A stretch of 64,000 nt of DNA, from positions 496,001 to 560,000 of the forward strand of contig NZ_LS483369.1 in NCBI RefSeq assembly GCF_900475315.1. The letters are read 5' to 3'. The stretch is from Neisseria cinerea. Its GTDB lineage: Bacteria; Pseudomonadota; Gammaproteobacteria; Burkholderiales; Neisseriaceae. Positions 16,438-25,900 of the stretch are shown piece by piece (position 1 is the stretch's first letter; each line of letters opens with the position of its first letter). Made by a program: the position numbers and the translations under genes. Below the pieces are notes generated by a model. The model saw only the letters and a list, made by a program, of their open reading frames with translations, was not told the DNA's origin and did not search any database.

Positions 16438-16508
16438 TTTCGGTTGGTCTTTGGTTGACTTGTGTAGCTTTGCCGCCCTTCGGGGCGGTATTTTTTTAGG
16501 AAATTGTG

Positions 16509-16826
16509 ATGTCTAAATTGAAATTGGCGCATGCCGCTACGTTTAAAACTGAAGTAAAAATCCCTGTTCCTGCAGGCGAGCCGGTCGCGGTGGAATTTGA
16601 GTTTGTTTGGATGAACCGTAAGGCTATGGATGAGTTTGCGGATGATTGTGACCGCAAAGACCGGATCGATGCTGATTTGGTGTTAAAAATTACGAAGTCT
16701 TGGGGCTTCGAAGATGAATTCAATGCTGAAAATATGGCGTATCTGCTGGATGAATATCCGTATTCGGGCGGGGAAATCATCAGTGCGTTCTATCAGGCAT
16801 ATAGCGCCGCGCGCGAAAAAAACTGA
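16509..16826 (+). CDS. Tail assembly chaperone, lambda gpG-like
   Basis: A 105-residue protein beginning MSKLKLAHAATF. It matches the G-type chaperone that holds the tape measure protein during tail assembly. Its last codons before the stop form the slippery heptamer A-AAA-AAC (16817-16823). A -1 slip there reads through into the next frame (KKLIAAVRAMFSDD...) and joins the gene at 16844, making the GT-type fusion. The ATG at 16509 is preferred over the adjacent GTG. Confidence 0.87.
   Translation: MSKLKLAHAATFKTEVKIPVPAGEPVAVEFEFVWMNRKAMDEFADDCDRKDRIDADLVLKITKSWGFEDEFNAENMAYLLDEYPYSGGEIISAFYQAYSAAREKN
16817..16823 (+). promoter_or_regulatory. Programmed -1 frameshift site
   Basis: The heptamer A AAA AAC lies in the zero frame as GAA-AAA-AAC directly before the TGA stop. 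Slipping back one base continues without a stop into the downstream reading frame ending at 17146. This is the standard device that makes G and GT tail chaperones in lambda-like siphoviruses. Confidence 0.85.
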
Positions 16827-16843
16827 TTGCCGCCGTCCGTGCG

Positions 16844-17146
16844 ATGTTTTCTGACGACGAGAAGACGGTCTCGTCGTTGGGATTCTTCGGCTTTGATGCG
16901 GATGATGTGACGGCGGATGAGGTGGAGGTGTGGCCGAACAACTGGGAGGCTGTGCAGTTGTTTTCGTCGGTCTGCGGTCAGTGGCGCGTCAGTATGGCGG
17001 GGGCTTATGCGCTGGATTATAAGGCGGTCGCTGCCGCTATGGATTTGATGGGAATTAAGAAGCGGCGGCGGAAGAAGTTGTTTGAGTTTGTGCGTGTGAT
17101 GGAGCGTGAAGCGTTGTCGATAATGGGTGAGAAGAAAGATGGCTGA
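16844..17146 (+). CDS. T-domain of the frameshifted tail chaperone
   Basis: This frame encodes 100 residues from its first ATG (MFSDDEKTVSS...). It is probably made only as the C-terminal T part of a -1 frameshift fusion spanning 16509-17146. It resembles phage DUF1799-like T domains, with VEVWPNNWEAVQLF and a basic KKRRRKK segment. In lambda, the T part recruits tail tube subunits to the tape measure. No strong ribosome site precedes the internal ATG, which supports fusion. Its stop overlaps the tape measure start. Confidence 0.82.
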   Translation: MFSDDEKTVSSLGFFGFDADDVTADEVEVWPNNWEAVQLFSSVCGQWRVSMAGAYALDYKAVAAAMDLMGIKKRRRKKLFEFVRVMEREALSIMGEKKDG

Positions 17147-20100
17147 AAATACGATTAAGGCGGGTTTGGATGTCAGCGAAATCGAATCCGGTGCGAAAAA
17201 GGCTGGGGTTGCGCTTCGCAGTATCGGCAAGGCGGCAAAGGACGCGGGTCAGCAATCGGCAGCGGGCGCGGCGGCAACGGCGGCGGGCTATGATAAAGCG
17301 GTGAAGGAAGCGGAACGGCTAGCGAAGAAGCAGGAGCGCGCTACTCAGTCCATTATTAATGCGGTTCAGCGTGAAATTGCCGTCCGTGAGGCAGGCGGGC
17401 GCGGTACGTCGGCTTATTATGAGTTGTTGGCGCGTCAGCGCGGGGCGGATGTTGCGAGAATCAGTGAGGTGACTCAGGCGTTGAAGCGTCAAGAGAGCCA
17501 ACTGAAGCTGAATAATATTTCCGTCGGTCAGTACAACAATGCAATGCGTATGGTCCCGGCGCAGTTTACGGATATTTTTACGCAGTTGGCCGGCGGGCAG
17601 AATCCGTTTTTGATTGCATTGCAGCAGGGTGGTCAGCTTCGTGATTCGTTCGGCGGCTTCGGCAATATGTTCAAGGGATTGGCGGCGAGTATCAATCCTG
17701 CGACGGTTGCCGTTGGTGCTTTGGCGGGCGGCGTGGCCGCTTTGGGCAAGGCGTATTACGACGGGGCGGAGGAATCTAAGCGTTTTTCTGCGGCGGTCAT
17801 CTTTGCCGGCGGCAGCGCGGGCGCGGCATCGGGTAAGTTGATGTCGATTGCCGATTCGGTCGGGAATGCGACGGGCGGTTGGTCTGAGGCTCGTTCGGCT
17901 ATATTGGCTTTTGTCGAGAGCGGCTCGGTTGCTTCTGAAAACTATGGGCGGTTTGCGGAATCTGTGGTCTTGCAGTCTAAGGCGACGGGTAAGAGCGTGG
18001 AGGATTTGGCGCGCGTTTATGAGGAAATCGCGGATGACCCGTTGAAGGCGGTCGTTAATTTTTCGCGCGTTTATCAGACGCTGAATGCGGATGTCTATGA
18101 GCAGGCGCGGGCTTTGGTTGAGCAAGGTAGACAGCAGGAAGCTGTAGCTTTGATTCAGGGCAAGTTCGCGGACGAATCTCAGCAGATGTCTGAGCGTGTT
18201 TTGGAGAATTTGGGCGCGATTGAGCGCGGCTGGAATGCGGTTAAGAAGGCAGCTTCGGAAGCCTGGGAGGATATGAAGTCCATCGGGCAGGAGGCTACGC
18301 TGGAAAGCCGGTTGGCTGAAAAGCGCAAATTCTTGCTGCAAATTCCTGAAAATCCGTACACGCAGCCGCAGGTTGATGCGGCGAAGCGTGAAATTGATTT
18401 GTTGGAAAAGCAAATCAAGATGCGTGATGAGGCGCAGAAGCAGGCAGCCTCTATCCGAAAGGAGCAGGCTGATTCGGTCAGGTATATCGCTGATTTTGAC
18501 CGTTTGAAGGAGCAGACTCAGAGTAAGGCTGAAAAATTTGCGCGCGAAGAGCGGCAATGGCAGGAAAAGCTCAATGCACTTAAAAAGCATGGCAGTAATC
18601 AACAGATTGCCGATGCGGAAAAGGTGCTTGCTCGGTTGCGTCAGCAGCACAAAGAAGAATTGGCGGCTGATGCGGCGCGCGCTGCGAAGAAACGAAGTAC
18701 TGTTGATAAAAATTTATTTCCGACTACTTCTGCCGGTCTGCGTTTAAAGCCCGGTGCTGAGGACGGTGGTCGTGCGTTTGGCGGTACTTATGCTGCGATG
18801 CACGCGATGCAGCAGTTTTTGGGCAATAAACTGGTTCGGTTTGGTGCGGTAAACGACAAATACCATATTGGGAAGAACAGTTTTCACAATAAGGGTTTGG
18901 CGTTTGACATGACGCCGAATCTGTCGCTGAAGTCTGAGGACAAGGCGAAGGTTGCCCGCCAAATTAAGCAGTATTTCGAATCTTTGGGCTTTAGAGACGG
19001 CAAAGACTTTAATGTGAAATTTGAAGTCGGCGGTCAGGTCAATAAGAACGGCACGAAGGCAACCGCCGACCATTGGCATTTTAATTGGCGGTCTCAAGAG
19101 GCGGCGGCTCGTTTCGCCGGCGGCGTGGACGGTCAGGCTAAGGCGATGGCTCGGTCAGGTTTGTTTGCTGAGGCAAGGCAGACGAAACCTGAGCTTACCG
19201 ATTACCAAAAGTGGCAACAGGATTTTTCCAAGCGCCAACTTGCGGTAAACGCAGAGCTTTCTTTGTCTGCTGCCAATGTGAATAAGATTTATGCAGAGCA
19301 GCTTCGGTTGCTGTCTGACCCAACCTTTGAGAAATGGTCGGCCTCTGAGCGTCGGACGGCTATGGATTTGGCGGTCAAGGCTGACAATCAGGCTCAGTTG
19401 ACGAAAGAGGCGAAAAAATACGCGGATGCGTTGCGCGAACTTGAGGCTGCGGGTCAGCGTGATTTCGACGACCAGTTGTTTGAGTTGTCGTTGTTGGGTA
19501 AGGCGCGTGAGGAGGTTGAGCGGCTGACGGCGGCGCGCAAATACGACAAGCTGATCGCGGAAGCGCAGGCGGCGGGCGCGGGCGCGGATGTTATCGGCGG
19601 GCTGCAAACGGCGAAACTTGATAATGACGGCCGCCTGCAAGAGCAATTACGCTTGGCGAAGGAAACCAGGGAGGCTTTCGGTAACGATTGGCTGGCGGGT
19701 ATTTCGGACGGCATGCGGAATTATTCGGATTCGTTCAAATCGATGCGCGAAAGTATGTCTGATGCTGTGACGGGGTCGCTCGGTAAGATGTCGGATTCGT
19801 TGGCGGATTTTGTGGCCACGGGTAAGGCTGATTTTCGCGGATTGGCCGCGTCTATTCTGCAAGACTTGTCGAGAATGCTGATCAAAATGGCGTTATTCAA
19901 CGCGATGAAGGCGGCGATGGGTGCTTGGGGCGGCGGCGGATTCAGAGACGGCGGCATGGTGCAGCAGTTTTCGAACGGCGGCGCGGTGTGGGGCGCGGGC
20001 ACGTCAACCAGCGACAGCATTCCTGCGTTGTTGTCAAACGGTGAGTTTGTCGTCAATGCGGCCGCTACGCGCCGTCATCGCGCATTGTTGGAGGCGGTCA

Positions 20101-20348
20101 ATCAAAACCGTTACGCTTCCGGCGGTGCGGTGGGCAAACTGCCTGTGATGCCAGCGGTGCCTGCTTTCGGTGCGGCGGCTGGGGGCATGACGGTCAATAT
20201 CACTATCAACAGGGACGGAACGGCAAATGCAGATACATCGGAAGATACTCATGTTGCCAAGCGGCTTGCGGAGGCTCTTCCGGTGATGATTGAACGCTGG
20301 TTTGTGGACAATGTTCAACGCGTGGGCGGCAGATATTATGCCCGTTAA
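17139..20348 (+). CDS. Tail tape measure protein with M15-type peptidase domain
   Basis: A 1069-residue tape measure that sets tail length. Helical, Ala-rich regions span residues 1-200, 370-530 and 690-950. A hydrophobic patch lies near residues 185-205. The C-terminus has the family signature FRDGGMVQQFSNGG and SIPALLSNGEFVVNAAATR. Residues about 547-660 form a D-Ala-D-Ala carboxypeptidase (M15/VanY-like) domain: FHNKGLAFDM (metal-binding His and Asp) and ADHWHFNW (third His). It could open peptidoglycan during DNA entry. The ATG at 17139 overlaps the T-domain stop; an in-frame GTG lies 12 bases earlier. Confidence 0.92.
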   Translation: MAENTIKAGLDVSEIESGAKKAGVALRSIGKAAKDAGQQSAAGAAATAAGYDKAVKEAERLAKKQERATQSIINAVQREIAVREAGGRGTSAYYELLARQRGADVARISEVTQALKRQESQLKLNNISVGQYNNAMRMVPAQFTDIFTQLAGGQNPFLIALQQGGQLRDSFGGFGNMFKGLAASINPATVAVGALAGGVAALGKAYYDGAEESKRFSAAVIFAGGSAGAASGKLMSIADSVGNATGGWSEARSAILAFVESGSVASENYGRFAESVVLQSKATGKSVEDLARVYEEIADDPLKAVVNFSRVYQTLNADVYEQARALVEQGRQQEAVALIQGKFADESQQMSERVLENLGAIERGWNAVKKAASEAWEDMKSIGQEATLESRLAEKRKFLLQIPENPYTQPQVDAAKREIDLLEKQIKMRDEAQKQAASIRKEQADSVRYIADFDRLKEQTQSKAEKFAREERQWQEKLNALKKHGSNQQIADAEKVLARLRQQHKEELAADAARAAKKRSTVDKNLFPTTSAGLRLKPGAEDGGRAFGGTYAAMHAMQQFLGNKLVRFGAVNDKYHIGKNSFHNKGLAFDMTPNLSLKSEDKAKVARQIKQYFESLGFRDGKDFNVKFEVGGQVNKNGTKATADHWHFNWRSQEAAARFAGGVDGQAKAMARSGLFAEARQTKPELTDYQKWQQDFSKRQLAVNAELSLSAANVNKIYAEQLRLLSDPTFEKWSASERRTAMDLAVKADNQAQLTKEAKKYADALRELEAAGQRDFDDQLFELSLLGKAREEVERLTAARKYDKLIAEAQAAGAGADVIGGLQTAKLDNDGRLQEQLRLAKETREAFGNDWLAGISDGMRNYSDSFKSMRESMSDAVTGSLGKMSDSLADFVATGKADFRGLAASILQDLSRMLIKMALFNAMKAAMGAWGGGGFRDGGMVQQFSNGGAVWGAGTSTSDSIPALLSNGEFVVNAAATRRHRALLEAVNQNRYASGGAVGKLPVMPAVPAFGAAAGGMTVNITINRDGTANADTSEDTHVAKRLAEALPVMIERWFVDNVQRVGGRYYAR

Positions 20349-20366
20349 TGCCGTCTGAGGAGGAGT
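20344..20366 (+). promoter_or_regulatory. DUS-like sequence overlapping a ribosome-binding site
   Basis: ATGCCGTCTGAG matches 11 of 12 DUS bases and runs into GGAGGAG, the ribosome site for the gene at 20371. The uptake word and the translation signal share bases. Confidence 0.6.
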
Positions 20367-20370
20367 TTTT

Positions 20371-20697
20371 ATGGAGACGTTTTCGTGGCAGCCTGATTTG
20401 GACGGCGCACGGGCTGTGCATGAGTTTCAGGTGCGCACGGTTCGATTGGGGGACGGTGTGGTGCAGCGTCAGCCTTTGGCGTTACGTTCGAAGAAGCAGA
20501 CGTGGAGTCTGAAGAAAACCTGTATGGCACCCGAAGCGGCGGCAATCCGTGCGTTTTTAGACAGGCACGCGGGCGCGTCGCCTTTTTTTTGGACACCGCC
20601 CGCGCGTGAGAAGATGCAGTTTGTGGTGTCGAAATACACGGAAACGCCAAAAGGCGGCGGCGTGTGGGTGTTGGATTTCGAGTTTGAGGAGGTTTGA
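20371..20697 (+). CDS. Minor tail protein, lambda gpM-like
   Basis: A 108-residue tail-tip protein of the gpM family. It has METFSWQPD at the start, the VRLGDGVVQRQP strand, and SPFFWTPP near residue 71. It helps build the tail tip between tape measure and gpL. A strong GGAGGAG ribosome site precedes it. Confidence 0.83.
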   Translation: METFSWQPDLDGARAVHEFQVRTVRLGDGVVQRQPLALRSKKQTWSLKKTCMAPEAAAIRAFLDRHAGASPFFWTPPAREKMQFVVSKYTETPKGGGVWVLDFEFEEV

Positions 20698-20699
20698 TC

Positions 20700-21404
20700 G
20701 TGCGTGAGATGAGAGGGGTAATGCTCAAAGCCCTGTCGGAGACGGCTCAGGATGTGCTGGTCGAACTGTGGGAGTTGGATTTGCGTCCTTTAGGCGGGGA
20801 AATCCACCGTTTCTGCAATCAGGTCAATGCAGCCGGCGGCGCAGTTGTGTGGCAGGGGCGGTCGTATCAGGCGTATCCGTGCATCGCGGAAGGGTTTGAA
20901 ATGCGATCGGTCGGTTCGGGCAACCGCCCGCGCCTGACGGTGTCGAACCTGTTCGGGCTGGTTACGGGGCTGTCGGCGCGCTACGGGCAGCTTGCCGGGG
21001 CAGAAGTGGTGCGCCGTCTGACTTATGCGCGCTTTTTAGACGCCGTCAATTTTACAAACGGCAATCCGTCCGCCGATTCGACGCAGGAGGCGGTAGAGCG
21101 TTACACGGTCGAGCAGCTTGCATCGCTTACGGCAGAAACGGCGGTGTTGGAGCTTGCGGCTCCATCGGAGTCAGACGGGGCTGCTGTCCCGTCCCGTGTG
21201 ATGTTGGCTGACACATGCGTCTGGCAGTATCGCGGCGAAGGGTGTGGTTACACGGGGCGCGCGGTTGCCGATCGTTTCGATATGCCGACGACGGATGCGA
21301 CCAAGGATATGTGCAGCGGGACGTTGACCGGCTGTCGGGCGCGGTTTGGCATGACGGCGGTGTTGCCTTTCGGCGGTTTCCCGGGTGCGGATAAGGTGGG
21401 TTGA
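20700..21404 (+). CDS. Minor tail protein, lambda gpL-like
   Basis: A 234-residue tail-tip protein. The C-terminal third carries the L-type cysteine cluster (TCVWQYRGEGCGYTG and MCSGTLTGC) that in lambda gpL binds an iron-sulfur cluster. The GTG start at 20700 is chosen because GGAGG sits 9 bases upstream. The neighbours are in the same M-L-K-I-J order as lambda. Confidence 0.85.
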   Translation: MREMRGVMLKALSETAQDVLVELWELDLRPLGGEIHRFCNQVNAAGGAVVWQGRSYQAYPCIAEGFEMRSVGSGNRPRLTVSNLFGLVTGLSARYGQLAGAEVVRRLTYARFLDAVNFTNGNPSADSTQEAVERYTVEQLASLTAETAVLELAAPSESDGAAVPSRVMLADTCVWQYRGEGCGYTGRAVADRFDMPTTDATKDMCSGTLTGCRARFGMTAVLPFGGFPGADKVG

Positions 21405-21405
21405 G

Positions 21406-22152
21406 ATGGTTTTGGATGGGGATTTGAAACAGGCATTGCTTGATGCGGCAAGCGCGGCAATGCCGTCTGAAATGTGCGGTCTGTTGGTGGAATCGGGCGG
21501 ACGGTTAAGCTTTGTGCAGACGGACAATGCGGCGGTAAATCCGCAGACGGATTTTGAAATCTCGCCGGCGGAATGGATGCGCGCTGAAGCAGCCGGATCA
21601 GTTGCGGCGGTTGTGCATTCTCATGTTGACGCACCGTTATTTTTGTCTGGCGCGGATAGGAAAATGCAGGTGCAAACGGGCCTGCCGTGGGTATTGGTTG
21701 CGGACGGATTGGTACGAGTGTTTCGTTGCTGTCCGCATTTGCGCGGTCGTCGGTTTGACTACGGACTGGCTGATTGCGGCGCGCTTGTGCGTGATGCCTA
21801 CATGCTTATGGGGCTGGATTTTCCCGATTGCACCCGGTCAGATATGGATATTGACGCATCGACGGGCGTGTTGCCCGGGCATCTGTCGGAATGCGGTTTT
21901 GTGCGCGTTTCAGACGGCATAGTCCCAGGCGATGTCCTGACCGTGTCGTATGCAGGCGATGAAAACCACGCTCTTTTGGTGTTGCCCGATGGAATGTTGC
22001 TGCACCATGCCTACGGTCATTTGAGCCGCCGCGAGGTGCTGACGCAGTGGTGGCGCGATCGGGTGGTCGGGGTGTGGAGGCATCCGCGTTTTCTGCCTGA
22101 CATGATGCAGGCGGTGGCAAACGATTTGAATCATGCGGAGACGGTTTTGTGA
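21406..22152 (+). CDS. Tail tip peptidase, lambda gpK-like (JAMM plus NlpC/P60)
   Basis: A 248-residue two-domain protein. The N-terminal JAMM/MPN metallopeptidase has Glu22, the HSH motif His71/His73 and Asp84. The C-terminal NlpC/P60 cysteine peptidase has Cys124 (LADCGAL) and His188 (DENHALLV). In lambda-like phages gpK is a tail-tip assembly protein, possibly able to digest peptidoglycan. A full DUS (21460-21471) encodes MPSE, including the JAMM Glu. Four bases overlap the next gene. Confidence 0.88.
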   Translation: MVLDGDLKQALLDAASAAMPSEMCGLLVESGGRLSFVQTDNAAVNPQTDFEISPAEWMRAEAAGSVAAVVHSHVDAPLFLSGADRKMQVQTGLPWVLVADGLVRVFRCCPHLRGRRFDYGLADCGALVRDAYMLMGLDFPDCTRSDMDIDASTGVLPGHLSECGFVRVSDGIVPGDVLTVSYAGDENHALLVLPDGMLLHHAYGHLSRREVLTQWWRDRVVGVWRHPRFLPDMMQAVANDLNHAETVL

Positions 22153-22970
22153 TTACTGTGTGTCTTTACGGCGGTTTGCGCCGTTTCGGTCGGCGGTTTG
22201 TGCTGCGTGCGCGAAGCCCCGCCGAGGCTGTGCGCGCGCTGTCGGTGCAGCTTGACGGGTTTGCGGCTGATTTGCGGCGTGGCAATTGGCATGTCCGGTT
22301 TGATGGACACGATTGTTCCGAGGAGGATGTGCGTGCCCGGTTCGCGGATGACGGCACGGGGGTGTTGCATATTGTGCCGGTAGTTGCCGGGTCGGGTAGG
22401 GCGGCAATGGCAGTTGCAGGGGTGGTGATTGCTGCGGCCGGTTATTTTACCGGTCAGCCGTGGGCGGTGCAGATGGGCGTCGGCATGGCTTTGGGCGGGG
22501 TAGCGCAGATGCTGACGCGCCCGCCGGCAATGACTCCTTCGAACGGTGCAGATAAGGGACGGAACAGCTCGTTTTCTAATTTGACCAACAGTGCGGCTCA
22601 GGGGCAGGTTGTACCGCTTGCGTATGGGCGCGTTTATTGTGGCAGCCGTATTGTCTCACAGGGGGTCGAATCGCGTCGTCTTCCTGCTGACGGCGTGGAG
22701 CGGACGCTTTCCAATTCTGCGCCGCCGCTGATTGCAGCGCTGGCAAAAGCAGGCTTGTCGGGGCTGTCAGGCGGGGCATCCGCTGCGTTCAATCCTATTG
22801 CATCCGATTTAATCTTCGGAATACAGAAAACTTTTGTGCGCGGCCAGGCGGCAACTGCGCCCAACGGTGAAACTTACCAGACAGATTTTGACGACGATTC
22901 CGTTCGTGCCGTCAATTACATTGCCAAATATGCGCCTGAAGCGAAGGGAAGGAGAGAAAATGGGCGGTAA
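22149..22970 (+). CDS. Tail assembly protein, lambda gpI-like
   Basis: A 273-residue protein. The N-terminus is a ubiquitin-like tail assembly domain (TVCLYGGLRRFGRRFVL), followed by a Gly/Ala-rich hydrophobic stretch (about residues 85-120) typical of gpI. A longer tail has LAYGRVYCGSRIV. It ensures correct attachment of the tip fibre encoded downstream. Its GTG start overlaps the gpK stop; its end overlaps the gpJ start by 11 bases. Confidence 0.82.
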   Translation: MITVCLYGGLRRFGRRFVLRARSPAEAVRALSVQLDGFAADLRRGNWHVRFDGHDCSEEDVRARFADDGTGVLHIVPVVAGSGRAAMAVAGVVIAAAGYFTGQPWAVQMGVGMALGGVAQMLTRPPAMTPSNGADKGRNSSFSNLTNSAAQGQVVPLAYGRVYCGSRIVSQGVESRRLPADGVERTLSNSAPPLIAALAKAGLSGLSGGASAAFNPIASDLIFGIQKTFVRGQAATAPNGETYQTDFDDDSVRAVNYIAKYAPEAKGRRENGR

Positions 22971-25900
22971 AAGCGGCGGCGGTGCTGCCACCCCTTATGA
23001 AGCGCCGAATACTTTGAATTCCGCGCAATCGCTGCGCGTTGTTGATGCGGTGTGCGAAGGTGAGATCAAGGGTTTTGCCTACGGCAACGATGAGCCTTGG
23101 AAGTCGGTGTTTTTCGACGATACTCCGGTGCAGAATCAGGACGGTTCGTTCAATTTTAAGGGCGTGGCAGGTTTTTTTCTGCGCGGCACGCCTGACCAGG
23201 GTTATATCCCGGGATTCGATGCCGTCGAACGTACGGTATCGGTCGGAGTCGAGGTCAAGAAGCACGCGGCGGCAGTGCGCGCGGTAACGGATGCGCGCGT
23301 ATCCGGCTTGCGCGTTACAGTGGGTGTGGAGCGCAATGCGCATACGCAGGACAACGGCGATACGTTGGCGGCTCAAACCGCGCTGGTGGTGGAATTGGTC
23401 GGCAATTCGGGTGTGGTGAAGTCGCTGCCCGTGAGCTTTACGGAAAAATCGGGCGGGGTGTATTACGAAGACGTACTGTTTGACGAGTTGCCGTCTACTC
23501 CGTTCAATATTCGAGTGATTCGCGCGACGGAAGATAGCAGTAGCGACAGGGTGCAGAACAAGACGTTTTTCGCGTCATACACCGAAATAACCGATGCGAA
23601 ATTGTCTTATCCATACACTGCAATCGCGGCAATCGCTGCGGACTCCGACCAGTTTGGCTCAAACAATCCGCGCCGAAACTACCTGATTGACGGGATGTTG
23701 CTGAATGTGCCGTCTAATTACGACCCTTCAACGCGTACCTATTCGTCGGCGGTGTGGGACGGATCGTTTAAAAAAGCTTGGTCTGATAACCCGGCATGGG
23801 TTTTTTACGATGTGCTGACGCAACCACGTTACTCGACGTTGGCACGTCGTCTGAAAGTGTCGGACATCGATAAGTGGACGTTATACCGCATTGCTAAATA
23901 TTGCGATGAATTTGTCGATGACGGTTTTGGCGGAAAGGAACCGCGTTTTTCGGTCAACGCCTACCTGTCGGAGCGCAGACAGGCGGGTGAGCTGCTGAAC
24001 GACCTTGCCAGCGTGTTCAGAGGCTTGCCGGTGTGGAACGGCCAGTCGTTTTCGTTGGTGATGGATGCCGACAGCGACCCTGTTGCTATTTATGCCAACG
24101 CCAATGTCAAGGACGGGCAGTTTATTTATTCTGGTGCAGCGTTGAAGTCGGTTACGACGGCGGCTTTGGTTCAGTATGCCGACCGGCACGACGGTTGGCG
24201 GATGAAAACGGAGTATGTGCAGAACAATGAGGCGGTACGGCGTTACGGTTTGAATGTGAAGCAAGTTCAGGCGTTCGGTTGTTCGTCGCGCGGTCAGGCG
24301 GCCCGCTTTGGGGAGTGGCTGATTCAGACGGCATTGCGCCAACAGGAGACAGTAACGTTTTCCGTGGGGCGCGAAGGCCTGCGTCATCTGCCTTACGATG
24401 TCATCCAAATTGCTGACAACGATTATGCGGGCGCTCAAATCGCAGGGCGCGTGCAAGCTGTCAAAACCTACAATAACGGCAAGCGCAAGCTATTGACGCT
24501 CGATCGCGCGTTCACGCAACGAGGCTGGTTCAAAGTGTCGTTATCGGACGGTGCGACGGTTCGAATGCAAAACGCCTATGCGACAGTATACGCCGGCGGT
24601 GTGTCGAAAAACGAAATCGAACTGTCGGATGCGTCCGTCCCTGTGTCGGAGGGCGATGTGTGGGCGATACACGGCAGCGTTAAGCCGCGCCTGTTCCGGG
24701 TGGTTGCCACAAAAGACAATGGCGATGGGACTTTTGAAGTTTCAGCGGTGTCTCACGCGCCGGACAAATACGCCGACGTAGATGCGTCCGCGTCATTTTC
24801 CGCCGAGAGCAGAACTACGCTACACGACCGCCTTGCCCGTCCGTCCTTACCTGAAATTGAGGAGCGGGAAGGCAGTGCGGTGCTGTCGTGGGATACGGAA
24901 GCGGCCAGCGGCGAAATCTTGGATTACGACGTTAAAGTTTTCCGCAACGGCAAGCTTTACCGCCATATTCCCGATGCGAAATCAGCGGATGTCGGGCTGG
25001 AAAATCTGCCGCTAGGCAGCTATCGGGCGGAAATTCGCAGTCGTAATGCACGCGGAGTGCTGTCAGACGCAGCCGTCAAATCATGGACCATCGATTACAG
25101 CGTTAATATGCTGCAAGCCGTAGCGAAGTTTAATGCCATCGATTTATCGTGGAATGTGCCGCAAGTTGCAGTGAATGCGTTGAATACCGAAATTTGGTAC
25201 GGGACAACGGCGGATGTGCAGGGTATGAAGCGGTTGGCTGTGCTCCCATATCCGCAAAACACCTACACGATGGCCGGCGTTGCTGTAACCGATGTCTACT
25301 ATTTTGCTGTGCGTATCGTTGATGCGCACGGTAACAGTGGTGAATATTCGTCGGTCGTCTCCGGCCGGTCCGACCCCAATCCCGCGCCTGCGTTAGCTCA
25401 AATCCAAGGTCAAATCGGACGCGATACGCTGTCTGATACGCTGTGGAATGAGTTTGGCATAGAGACGGATCAGCGAGCGAGAGCCGAATCCGCAAGGTTG
25501 CGCGGCGAACTTGTGCCTCAAATCAACGCTGCCAGCAGCAAAGCCAGCCAAGCTGAAACGAAGGCAGGTCAGGCTCAGTCTGCTGCCAGCCAAGCCGAAA
25601 CGAAGGCAGGTCAGGCACAGACGGCTGCCAGCCAAGCTGAAACGAAGGCAGGTCAGGCACAGACGGCTGCCAGCCAAGCTGAAACGAAGGCAGGTCAGGC
25701 ACAGACGGCTGCCAGCCAAGCTGAAACGAAGGCAGGTCAGGCACAGAATAAAGCCGAAGAAACCGCCCGAGCTCTGACGCAGTTGCAGCGGGGTCTGTTG
25801 AACGAAGAGCGTGTGAATGAGCTGATACGCAATTCCGTGCCCTCTGCATCGAACGCTTCTTCGGTTTTGGATACGCGCAACGATAACCGCCCGCCTTCTT

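Noticed and set aside
22834-22959. Extended N-terminus of the gpJ-like gene
   Set aside because: It overlaps the gpI-like gene, and a good GGAGAG with ATG at 22960 gives the family-typical start.
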